The position numbers and the translations under genes were made by a program. Under the pieces are notes generated by a model. The model saw only the letters and a program-made list of their open reading frames with translations. It was not told the DNA's origin and searched no databases. A stretch of DNA of 64,000 nt from DAOULY01 sp034414595 (GTDB lineage: Bacteria; Chloroflexota; Dehalococcoidia; SZUA-161; JAUWZY01). This document shows positions 8,711-16,104 of this stretch, piece after piece (position 1 is the first letter of the stretch; the number at the start of each line of letters is the position of its first letter). The stretch lies in NCBI GenBank assembly GCA_034414595.1, contig DAOULY010000012.1, forward strand, positions 62,001-126,000. Reading direction: 5' to 3'.

Positions 8711-10104
8711 TTCCCAGCCACCGCCCCCTGCAGTGCTTCCACGATATGAGCTATCTTTTTCTTTTTGCGCGGACTCGCGGCAGAGTTCCCGTTGCCGATG
8801 AGACATGCCGCTGAGTGGAACAGGGTATCCAGGACCCTGAGATTGTGCCGTGCCAGAGTAGTCCCGGTTTCCGTGTTTTCGATCAGGATATCGGCATCTT
8901 CGGGCAGGAAGGCCTCGGTCGCTCCCCAGGTGGGAATCACCTTGTATGGAGCAAGATGATTGTCCCTGGCATACCTGTCGGCAATATCGACATACTCCGA
9001 GGCCAGGCGCAGGCCGGAAAGCCGTCCCGATCTCGAAAGACGCCTCAGCTCCTGGGCGCTCCCGGCGGGGAAGTCCTCGCCGACCACAGCGACAACGCGC
9101 ACCTGGCCAAAGCCGAGGTCCAGCAGCTCCCTGACCGGGCTCAAGGGAAAGCGATAGTGATGGTCCAAGAGCCAATCTCTGCCAGAGATGGCCAAATCGA
9201 AGTTGCCATTGGCTACCTGAAGCGGCATATCCTGAGGCCGGATCACCTTGACCGCCACACCATCGAGGTCCATGGCTGGCCTTCGCGTCGGCAGTGGAGT
9301 CTTGTAGTCACGCATCTTGAGTCCAGCCCTGGCCAGGAATTTCATGGTATGTGGCTGCTGATGCCCATCAGGCAGGGCCAGGGAGACCATACCATCGCCA
9401 GGAAGTGGCCCTTCCGGGCCCAGCCCCAGATTGGGCTCAGCTGATTCTTCCTCAACATCTACATCTCGGAGCAGGGACAAGGCTGGACTGAGGTCCTTTT
9501 GCTCCAGGCTATTCCTGTTGGCGATCAGGCAAGCACTCGAGGTCAGGATCGTAGATAGGGGGACCAAACCGTGAGCTTGAAGCTCGGTCACCGAGGTCCC
9601 AGGTACTATTGCCAGATCTGCATTCTCTGGAGGATAGGCCTCAGCCGCCCCCCAGACGGGAAAGACCTTGAACCGTCCCAGCCTCAGCTTCAAGGCCAAC
9701 GACTCAGCCAGGTTGGGGTATTCGCTGACCAGGCGGACGGCATCGAACTTCGCCTTCAAATCCCCTATCGAAGCAACCCCGGAAAACCTGCTGGCAGCAG
9801 CAAAAAGCTCCTGTTTGCCATACCCCAGGTCGCGGACCTCGACTACGGCATCACTGGGGTACTTGCTCAGGAGCTCCTGAACCCAATCGAGCCCGCAGAT
9901 GCCCAGATCGTAGTTCCCGATGGCTACTTGAATGGCAATATCCCTTTCCTGAAATACCTTCACCAGAAGCTGGGGGAATTTCTCGGTCCGGGGGCGGTAA
10001 GAGCGAGAACCCTCATGATAATCGCTGAGCTCGAAGCCCGCCTTATCTAACAAGGCCGCTGTGGTCCGCTGCAATCGGCCCTTGGGCAGGGCAATCTTGA
10101 TCAC
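8707..10104 (-). CDS. hisG: ATP phosphoribosyltransferase, two short-form HisG domains fused
   Basis: 465 residues instead of about 210 (short form) or 290 (long form). Residues 1-215 and 236-460 are two recognisable HisG catalytic folds joined by an acidic linker. Half 1 keeps the N-terminal IALPKGRL (4-11), but its PRPP-loop position reads GTSVTEL (169-175). Half 2 has lost the basic motif (LALPDGHQQ) but retains ETGTTL (412-417), the canonical PRPP-binding loop. The enzyme condenses ATP and PRPP in the first histidine step; short-form HisG requires HisZ, which is the adjacent gene. The GTG start overlaps the hisZ stop (GTGA). Loss of complementary motifs suggests one composite active site per chain (inference). 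Confidence 0.92.
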   Translation of the reverse strand: MIKIALPKGRLQRTTAALLDKAGFELSDYHEGSRSYRPRTEKFPQLLVKVFQERDIAIQVAIGNYDLGICGLDWVQELLSKYPSDAVVEVRDLGYGKQELFAAASRFSGVASIGDLKAKFDAVRLVSEYPNLAESLALKLRLGRFKVFPVWGAAEAYPPENADLAIVPGTSVTELQAHGLVPLSTILTSSACLIANRNSLEQKDLSPALSLLRDVDVEEESAEPNLGLGPEGPLPGDGMVSLALPDGHQQPHTMKFLARAGLKMRDYKTPLPTRRPAMDLDGVAVKVIRPQDMPLQVANGNFDLAISGRDWLLDHHYRFPLSPVRELLDLGFGQVRVVAVVGEDFPAGSAQELRRLSRSGRLSGLRLASEYVDIADRYARDNHLAPYKVIPTWGATEAFLPEDADILIENTETGTTLARHNLRVLDTLFHSAACLIGNGNSAASPRKKKKIAHIVEALQGAVAGK

Positions 10105-11324
10105 TGCCCACCCTCCATGTACTGCAGAACCTGGCCCAGAGGGCCACTGCCTATCTTGCGGCCACTGGCCCCATCAACCACCTGGCACACGTACCCTTTA
10201 CCACTTTTGCTTACCGAGACAATCCGATGGAAGCCACTCGGCTCCTGTCCCGGATCAAGCTCAGCGATATAGCCACTATTGCGGAGTAGCTCAGCGACCT
10301 CAAAGCAGCCCTTAAGCTCAGTAGCAGTGCCCTTACCAGCCTTGATCAGGACTCTCTTTGCCGCTACTTGAGGCGAGTCTATCAGGTCCATAAGCTTATC
10401 GAGGTATAGAGCAAAGCCGCAGGCCGGGACCCGGCCACCGCCGACCAAGGGGACCAGCTCATCATATCTGCCCCCCCCTCCCACTCTGTGCGTCGAGCTA
10501 TAGAATTGAAAGATAACCCCGGTGTAATACTCGAAGCCCCTGGCCGAGGCCAGATCGATCTGGTACTGGTATCCCTGCGCTCCGAGCACCTCAGCAATTC
10601 GACTCAGGTCATCGATAGCGGGCTTGACCGCCGGGAACGTCTTGAGCAGGCCCTTCAAATTTTGCACCAGGCCTTGACCCCCCTTGAGCTCAAACAGCAA
10701 ATTCAGCACCTTCTCCAGTTCAGGGGACTTCTCTTCGTCCTCGGGCAAGACCACCGACTCCCCGGACAGCAGCTTGTCCATTAGCTCAGCCTGCTCCTCC
10801 GGGCTTAGACCGAGCCCGCCGAGAAGCCCCTTAATCAGACCAGCATGGGACAATCGGACCTCAAGGCCGCTGATGCCGAGCTTGGTCAAAGCCTCCAGCG
10901 CCAGCAGAGCCAGCTCAGAATCACCCTGAGCACCGGCGCCGCCGATTAGCTCGGCCCCGCACTGCCAGCGCTCTCTGGTCTCCTCGAAGGCGAACACGTT
11001 CTCCACATAGAAAAGACGGGCTACCGGGCAGTGGGCCAGGCTTTCCACATAGAGCCGGGCCACAGGGATGGTGCCATCCGGCCTGAGCGCCACGCGCTCA
11101 CCGCTCCAGCCATTCCAGTCGAGAAAGGAATACATCCGGCCCAACATGGCTGGCGTCAGCGTCCCGGCGGAGGTGAACAGGTGCAGGTATTCCAGAGTCG
11201 GAGTCCGAATCTCCTGATAGCCCCATCTCAGGCAGCAGTCCCTGAACACCCCTTCGATATGGCGGAACCGGGCCATGTCCTGGGGCATCAGGTCACGTGT
11301 CCCCTTGCACCTCTCTACCTTCAT
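10101..11324 (-). CDS. hisZ: ATP phosphoribosyltransferase regulatory subunit (HisRS paralog)
   Basis: 407 residues from ATG 11322-11324 (MKVERCKGTRDLMPQDM). Class II synthetase-like core: motif 2 region RPDGTIPVARLYVES and motif 3 GGGGRYDELV. The RPDGT/PxAR form is typical of HisZ instead of true HisRS, and the gene is coupled to hisG by a 4-base overlap. HisZ has no tRNA role; it activates and confers histidine feedback on short-form HisG. A C-terminal segment of about 85 residues (after RVLIKAGKG) resembles the HisRS anticodon-binding domain that many HisZ lack. A genuine HisRS function is less likely but not excluded from sequence alone. Confidence 0.85.
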   Translation of the reverse strand: MKVERCKGTRDLMPQDMARFRHIEGVFRDCCLRWGYQEIRTPTLEYLHLFTSAGTLTPAMLGRMYSFLDWNGWSGERVALRPDGTIPVARLYVESLAHCPVARLFYVENVFAFEETRERWQCGAELIGGAGAQGDSELALLALEALTKLGISGLEVRLSHAGLIKGLLGGLGLSPEEQAELMDKLLSGESVVLPEDEEKSPELEKVLNLLFELKGGQGLVQNLKGLLKTFPAVKPAIDDLSRIAEVLGAQGYQYQIDLASARGFEYYTGVIFQFYSSTHRVGGGGRYDELVPLVGGGRVPACGFALYLDKLMDLIDSPQVAAKRVLIKAGKGTATELKGCFEVAELLRNSGYIAELDPGQEPSGFHRIVSVSKSGKGYVCQVVDGASGRKIGSGPLGQVLQYMEGGQ

Positions 11325-11481
11325 GATTACACCACGACTATGGTATTGTACACAAACTCCCAGCTTTCTCCATATTAGCAGCTTCGAGAGACATAAAGCA
11401 AGGGCCCAGGATTGTTGGTAGTGGGTCAATTTCAAATTTTATCGGATTGACAGCGTTATTCCACCATGTTCCTCTTTCAGT
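11325..11481. other. Spacer between hisZ and divergent small genes
   Basis: The hisZ upstream region runs leftward from here. A minus-strand TACAAT (11345-11350) may be a -10, but no convincing -35 was seen. Nothing else was recognised. Confidence 0.3.
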
Positions 11482-11640
11482 ATGGGTAAGAAATTAGACA
11501 AGAAGAAAAGGCTTGATTTCAGTGAAATCGCCTTACGAGTTGTCAGAGTGGCAACTGGCGAGAAATTAGAATCTTCTGAAAATACTCCACTTGCCCAGCC
11601 CAAGACGCCCCACAAAATAAAGAAGAAGTCTACCCAATAA
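11482..11640 (+). CDS. Small basic hypothetical protein (52 aa)
   Basis: ATG at 11482, 52 codons, TAA at 11638-11640. The peptide is basic at both ends, with DFSEIALRVVRVATGEKLE in the middle. That resembles the N-terminus of a group of short uncharacterised bacterial proteins with a conserved ALxVVxxATGE segment; here it ends without the usual Gly/Ala/Lys-rich tail. No strong Shine-Dalgarno is visible. Reading-frame quality suggests a real gene or a truncated relic; function unknown. Confidence 0.42.
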   Translation: MGKKLDKKKRLDFSEIALRVVRVATGEKLESSENTPLAQPKTPHKIKKKSTQ

Positions 11641-11729
11641 GTTCTTCCCCTCAATACCTCATTGTTTAGCTTTAAATGTATCCCCTGTATCCTCATTGGT
11701 AATCTCTCTATGTTGCCCCTTTTTGCTTG

Positions 11730-11758
11730 TTGCATTTTGGGGAAAAGTGTGCTATATT
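11730..11758 (+). promoter_or_regulatory. Candidate sigma-A promoter for the 11780 gene
   Basis: TTGCAT (11730-11735), 17-base spacer, TATATT (11753-11758). It sits 21 bases upstream of the start codon at 11780. Confidence 0.5.
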
Positions 11759-11779
11759 GTATGGGTCAGGAGGGATAGG

Positions 11780-12307
11780 ATGACGAACAAGAATGACGGA
11801 ACCAATGAGGACAACGGCTTTTTGCTTCAACTCTCTATGAGGGCGGAACAGAAAGCTAAGGAATATGTAGAGCTCTTGCATGAACAGGAACGTCTTGCGA
11901 TGCGCATTGAGCGAACCAAGGTGTATCTTGAACAACTCAACAGCTTCCTTAGGGCTGAGGGGCAAGCCCCAATACACCTAAAGACAACGGCGGGTTCAAG
12001 AAGGGGCGTGGGCCAGCCCGGTAACCGTTCTCCCAAATTGCCCATACGCAAAATTCAATGGGATGGAATGACGATTAACGAGATTATTGAACGCATCTTG
12101 ACTACATCACTAGACGCCTCCCTTCATCCTAAAGAGGTAGCATCGCTTATATACGAGATACGATCGGATTCTGACTTGAGTATGGTCATACGCAATGTGC
12201 GCTCTTCCATGCAAAGGGGGGCTAGGGAAGGGCTATGGGAAAAGACAGGGCGGGCTATGTTCAAAGCCAAAGTAACCGAGCAACAAGGGGCATTGGTTAA
12301 TGCTTAA
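11780..12307 (+). CDS. Coiled-coil / helix-turn-helix-like hypothetical protein
   Basis: 175 residues from ATG 11780, preceded by GGAGGGA. Residues about 15-55 are strongly heptad-like (AEQKAKEYVELLHEQERLA...), followed by a basic linker (TAGSRRGVGQPGNR). The C-terminal about 75 residues (MTINEIIERILTTSLDASLH, then PKEVASLIYEI) look like a winged-helix or HARE-type helical domain. A weak promoter lies just upstream. A DNA-binding or nucleoid role is a guess from the architecture; no family is recognised with certainty. It is monocistronic and oriented away from hisZ. Confidence 0.62.
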   Translation: MTNKNDGTNEDNGFLLQLSMRAEQKAKEYVELLHEQERLAMRIERTKVYLEQLNSFLRAEGQAPIHLKTTAGSRRGVGQPGNRSPKLPIRKIQWDGMTINEIIERILTTSLDASLHPKEVASLIYEIRSDSDLSMVIRNVRSSMQRGAREGLWEKTGRAMFKAKVTEQQGALVNA

Positions 12308-12353
12308 TTCGACCAAGAAAGGGCGGGTGAGACAGCCCGCTTGGAATATAGTT

Positions 12354-12398
12354 GAGGCTCCAAGGTCTCAAGTTTCGAGCGCTTGCCCTTGGAGCCTC
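12354..12398 (+). other. Perfect 12-bp inverted repeat before a 20-codon leader ORF
   Basis: GAGGCTCCAAGG (12354-12365) is repeated in inverse as CCTTGGAGCCTC (12387-12398) around a 21-base loop. Eighteen bases later a short ORF begins at ATG 12417 after AAGGAGGT and stops at 12479 (MTYNPYVIAAAWLATQATLL). The hairpin has no U-tract, so a terminator is unlikely. It could be a translational or attenuator element, or the end of a mobile fragment. Confidence 0.45.
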
Positions 12399-12416
12399 AG
12401 AAGGAGGTAAGCCAAA

Positions 12417-12479
12417 ATGACTTACAACCCGTATGTCATAGCGGCGGCTTGGTTGGCAACCCAAGCGACGTTATTATAG
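12417..12479 (+). CDS. Possible 20-residue leader peptide
   Basis: A near-perfect Shine-Dalgarno (AAGGAGGT) precedes ATG 12417, and TAG follows after 20 codons. The peptide is mainly hydrophobic. No intact downstream plus-strand gene is present, so the role is unknown. It may be the surviving start of a deleted gene. Confidence 0.25.
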   Translation: MTYNPYVIAAAWLATQATLL

Positions 12480-12599
12480 CGTATGCCCCGCAAGGGGCAT
12501 ATATCCTACTCTCTATTTTACCACTTTTCTGGGTGTATTCCAATAGAGGCTTTTACACTTCGGACAGATTGTCGGGTAGTGGGTCAGGAGAGGAAGCAT

Positions 12600-13007
12600 C
12601 TATGCTGTGCGTGGAGGTTCAACGATCCGAAGTGGCAAGTGGGTCATCTCTATGCCTGCTATTGTGAGGTGAACCGAATAGTTCCCATATGCAGGAAATT
12701 CTACATTCCCAAACCCTACATTTCCGGTGATTCTACTTTGAAGTTCTCCCGGCCGGGGTTTCGGGATATCCAGCTCCACATTTTGTGATACTATTGGCTT
12801 GCCATCGGCATCAATCAGGTTTATGGCCACCTGTTTTCTACCAACTTCCGTTGTGCTTGCTGTTAGTTGGAATACTAAATGGAAGTGTGGTGTTTTGTGA
12901 GGTACCTGAGGCGCGACTATTGTATTGATTCCTATACCGAGGGCGTTTATTGTTCCTCGTGCGCCGCCATTGGCATAATCACAAAGGAAAGCGAATTCGA
13001 GTTGCAT
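12600..13007 (-). CDS. DUF6941-type hypothetical protein
   Basis: 135 residues beginning MQLEFAFLCDYANGGARGT, after GAGGAAGG. The pattern LCDYA...G-x-INALG-x-GIN...P..PHFHLVFQL matches the small beta-rich DUF6941 family as I remember it. The C-terminal half looks like an Ig-like strand series (GNVEFPAYGNYSVHLTIAG). No signal peptide or membrane segment is present, so it is cytoplasmic. Function is unknown in the family. It stands alone between small orphan genes; the 5-prime neighbour region is non-coding. Confidence 0.65.
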   Translation of the reverse strand: MQLEFAFLCDYANGGARGTINALGIGINTIVAPQVPHKTPHFHLVFQLTASTTEVGRKQVAINLIDADGKPIVSQNVELDIPKPRPGELQSRITGNVGFGNVEFPAYGNYSVHLTIAGIEMTHLPLRIVEPPRTA

Positions 13008-13347
13008 GCCGATCCTTCCTCACCTTCCATATATCCATATAGAAGGCAACATTATCGTATTGTGCGCAGAACTTTTTGTCAAATTGACTGGCTGCCCGTG
13101 AAAGCAAAATCCCGGGATTATCTGCCTCAGGACCGAGGATGCGCTGAAGCTGGCGGCACAGATTGAAGGGAACCAAGCCTGAAGTTTACCGTACTTAGCG
13201 AAGCAGAAACATCAGGATGGGGTTAATATAACGCCAATTTGGCACAAAAAGCCCCTTAGGGCCATGATAGAACTTGCTCTTCCCAAGTCCACCAATTCGC
13301 CATCTCATCCCACAAAAGCGTTTATGTAGCCGAAGTTTCGCGCAACG
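13008..13347. other. Intergenic region, no intact gene
   Basis: About 340 bases. Only short broken reading frames occur in all phases. No terminator, RNA gene or repeat was recognised. Confidence 0.4.
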
Positions 13348-13437
13348 TTAGCGGTCCAATTTTTGACGCCTCAGCCTAACCGCGACGAGCACCCCCAGAA
13401 GGATGACAATCGCCGCGATACCGAGCCAAGTCAACAT
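13348..13437 (-). CDS. Very small membrane protein (29 aa)
   Basis: ATG at 13435-13437 lies five bases after GCGGAGGTG, a strong ribosome site. The peptide MLTWLGIAAIVILLGVLVAV is a transmembrane helix followed by a basic tail (RLRRQKLDR) and TAA. This is a classic single-span miniprotein layout with a cytoplasmic positive end. It is not recognised as a named family. Confidence 0.55.
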   Translation of the reverse strand: MLTWLGIAAIVILLGVLVAVRLRRQKLDR

Positions 13438-13897
13438 CGGCACCTCCGCCTTCCCCCTTCAAATATATGCCCCTTGGTTGGAATTGACCGTCACACAAGA
13501 GTGTATTTATCATTCTCTCTCCGCCACTCTTGTTGTGAGATTTCGCAATTGCCTTCGAGCTATAGGGCATGGTGTGTATACCCCACACTTGCATCGAGTC
13601 TCAGATGCGTGCTCCTTATAACACATATCAATACATTTGTCAATTCCTTCTGGCGAATTCTGGAGTACAATTAGTTCATTGCGACCCAATCTGGTGTCAA
13701 TGCGGCAGTTGGAGTTTTTCGGCCGTCATGGCAGCCTCAATGAGAGGGAGACACAATTTTACCAAGATGACTTGACATAGCGCTGGAGGTGATGTATAAG
13801 TGCGATAAGCCTGGCGTTAGGTTAGTCGATTGGCATATACGATGTCGAAAAGCAGCTACAGCATTTGTGCCAAATTAATAAAGAGGGAGGAATGAGA
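13438..13897. other. Intergenic region upstream of ridA-like gene
   Basis: About 460 bases. I see no convincing gene, repeat or consensus promoter. The Shine-Dalgarno of the following gene (GGGAGG, 13885-13890) is the only clear signal. Confidence 0.35.
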
Positions 13898-14335
13898 ATG
13901 GGGAAGACAATAATCAGTGTTCCGCCAGAAAAGCTCTGGCATCACTCAGGGGCTTACTCGCACGGGACGGTGGTAGAAGTCAAGCCGGGGACAAAGCTTC
14001 TGTTTCTGTCTGGTACAACTGCAGTGGATCTTGAAGGCAATCTGGTCGGGCCTGGAGATATGCAAGCTCAGGTCAAACAATCTTTAGATAACTTGAGAGC
14101 AGTAATAGAAGCGGCGGGAGGAACGCTAAACGATGTAGTCCAACTGCGCGTGTATACTCCCAGGATGGAGGAGTTCCGCAAGACAGGTGACTTCCGCCGT
14201 AAGGAATATCCGGAGCTGTTTGGCGAGAAACCCGGGGACGGCCCAGAGAAGGCCACCGCCTGTACGCTTATCGGGGTAACAAGGCTGGCTTCTGAGGGCT
14301 TCTTGGTAGAGATGGAGGCAATGGCGGCCATCTGA
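13898..14335 (+). CDS. RidA/YjgF/UK114 family protein
   Basis: 145 residues. Conserved RidA segments are visible: LFLSGTTAVDLEGNLVGPGD, QVKQSLDNLRAVIEAAGG, VVQLRVYTPRM and a C-terminal ..EGFLVEMEAMAAI. RidA enzymes hydrolyse reactive 2-aminoacrylate imines; related subfamilies act as other deaminases. The canonical catalytic Arg of RidA is expected near the C-terminal third (VTRLASEG is there), so deaminase activity is possible. ATG 13892 is only one base after GGGAGG, so ATG 13898, seven bases away, is preferred. Likely a single-gene unit. Confidence 0.85.
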   Translation: MGKTIISVPPEKLWHHSGAYSHGTVVEVKPGTKLLFLSGTTAVDLEGNLVGPGDMQAQVKQSLDNLRAVIEAAGGTLNDVVQLRVYTPRMEEFRKTGDFRRKEYPELFGEKPGDGPEKATACTLIGVTRLASEGFLVEMEAMAAI

Positions 14336-14433
14336 GAGGGTACTGCGGGAATATCTCTCCCGACAGATGAGAACTGTAATCAGGGTATTGTACACTAATC
14401 GAATTGGGCGTTCGACAACTGCCTTGTATCGGC

Positions 14434-16101
14434 CTAATTGAGGTCGAGGACGTTGAGGCGGAGGAATTCGGTGCCGCTCCAGCTCGTCTGCTCTAAATTG
14501 TAGACGATATCGACATCTGAGGCCATGCTCTCGGCAAGTTGACCCAGGTCGAAGCCCATGGCATCCCAGACGGCCTCGCCATCGCGAAGCTTGAGCCTGA
14601 GGTGCTCGCCCTTAGACCCAGCACAGCGGTGCTCCAGCACCTGCACCCCTCGGCTGAGGAAAACGGGACTTCGGTTAGCCGTGCCGAACGGGGCCAGTCT
14701 CTCTATCAGCTTGAAAGTGTCGCCGCTGAGCGAGGACAGCGGGATTTCGGCATCGATGCTCAAGGAGGGAGTGAGAGCAACACCAGCCAGCTCCTTCGCC
14801 GCGATCTCAAGAAGGCACTGATGAAGCTGCTCAACATTGGCACTGGGCATGGTGAAGCCCGCTGCCTGGGCATGGCCGCCGAAGCGAGAGAGTAATTCCC
14901 GGCACTGAAAGAGAGCAGCAACGATATTGAACTCCGGTATGCTGCGGGCGCTGCCCCTGCTGACCTCCGGCCCCAGCTCCATTACCACTGCGGGGCGATA
15001 AAATTCATCCGCCAGCCTTCCCGCCACCACACCTACCACCCCAACGCGGAAATCCTGATCACCGACCATGAGCAAGGGCGCATCACGGTCTGTAGCCAGC
15101 ACCCTCTCCCTGGCCTTGGTCAGGACCTTGAGGCTCAGCCGCTGGCGCTCAGTGTTGGTAGCTTCCAGCTCAGCCGCCAGTTCCCGGCACCGCTCGGGGG
15201 AATCGCTGACCAAAAGCTCATAGCTCAACATAGCACGGTCCAACCTGCCAGCTGCATTTAGCCTCGGCCCCAGCATGTATGAGATGTTCTCAGTGTCAAG
15301 CCGGCCCATCTCCAGCTTGGCAGAGGATACCAGCTCTCTCAACCCCGGTCTGGAGCTTGAGTTAAGGACTTCCAGACCCCGCTTCGCCAGGTAGCGGTTT
15401 TCACCAACCAGGGGGACCTGGTCGGCCACAGTCCCTATGGCCACTATATCGAGGAATTCATCCAGTCTCCTCTCCTTCCCCGCTGCCTGAAATAATGCTT
15501 GCAGGAGTTTGAAGGCGACGCCGACGCCGGCAAGGTCTGGGGAAGGATAGGCTGAGCCATCCAGCTTGGGATTGACAGCAGCTACGGCCGGGGGGGCAGG
15601 GGCCTGGACTGAGTGATGGTCAGTGATGACGATGTCCAGTCCTTCCCTCTGCGCCCATTGCACCTCATCGAAAGAGGTGATGCCACAATCGACAGTGATG
15701 ACCAGGTTCGCCCCCTGCTCACGAAGCTCCTTCAGAGCCCGCTGGTTCAGCCCGTGTCCTTCATCAAGGCGACTGGGGATGTAGGGGATGACCTTTCTGC
15801 CAAATTGCGACAGCCCCTGAGTCAGCACGGCAGTAGCGGTAACACCATCGGTATCGAAATCGCCATAGACGGCAATAAGCTCATTTCTGAGTAAGGCGCG
15901 GAAAATTCTGGCCACGGCCTGGGCCATATCAGGAAGGAGGAAAGGATCACACATCAGCCGCTCGTCAGCGGCCAGAAATGGTTCGAATAGAACTGCATCG
16001 GAGAGTCCCCTGTTGTAGAGCAATTGCTCAAGTAGCGGATGAATATCGGATTGCGTCAGTTGAGGAGCAGGAGGCATGATTTGCCAGCGATAGCGGCTCA
16101 A
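14434..16101 (-). CDS. recJ: Single-stranded-DNA-specific exonuclease RecJ
   Basis: 555 residues, the core RecJ length. DHH-family motifs occur in order: YGDFDTDGVTATA (motif I, three Asp), VDCGIT, ITDHH (motif III) and NPKLDGSAYP. Downstream are the DHHA1 region with GGHAQAAGF and a C-terminal OB-like part. RecJ degrades 5-prime ended ssDNA in mismatch repair and RecFOR recombination, using Mn2+. The start is 3 bases after the dnaK stop, so it is read as the last gene of the hrcA-grpE-dnaK unit. The coupling of a repair nuclease to the heat-shock operon, where dnaJ is normally found, is unusual. Confidence 0.95.
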   Translation of the reverse strand: MSRYRWQIMPPAPQLTQSDIHPLLEQLLYNRGLSDAVLFEPFLAADERLMCDPFLLPDMAQAVARIFRALLRNELIAVYGDFDTDGVTATAVLTQGLSQFGRKVIPYIPSRLDEGHGLNQRALKELREQGANLVITVDCGITSFDEVQWAQREGLDIVITDHHSVQAPAPPAVAAVNPKLDGSAYPSPDLAGVGVAFKLLQALFQAAGKERRLDEFLDIVAIGTVADQVPLVGENRYLAKRGLEVLNSSSRPGLRELVSSAKLEMGRLDTENISYMLGPRLNAAGRLDRAMLSYELLVSDSPERCRELAAELEATNTERQRLSLKVLTKARERVLATDRDAPLLMVGDQDFRVGVVGVVAGRLADEFYRPAVVMELGPEVSRGSARSIPEFNIVAALFQCRELLSRFGGHAQAAGFTMPSANVEQLHQCLLEIAAKELAGVALTPSLSIDAEIPLSSLSGDTFKLIERLAPFGTANRSPVFLSRGVQVLEHRCAGSKGEHLRLKLRDGEAVWDAMGFDLGQLAESMASDVDIVYNLEQTSWSGTEFLRLNVLDLN

Positions 16102-16104
16102 CTC

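Noticed and set aside
10101..11324. HisZ gene as a true histidyl-tRNA synthetase (hisS)
   Set aside because: Coupling to a short-form HisG and the RPDGT/PxAR motif 2 argue for HisZ, though the C-terminal domain keeps the alternative open.
12383..12667. Plus-strand 94-codon ORF
   Set aside because: Overlaps the better supported DUF6941-type gene and the hairpin, with atypical composition.
13139..13182. Short plus-strand peptide ending in LKLAAQIEGNQA that recalls the end of DUF5615 toxins
   Set aside because: Only about 25 residues, several stops upstream; not enough to claim a relic.
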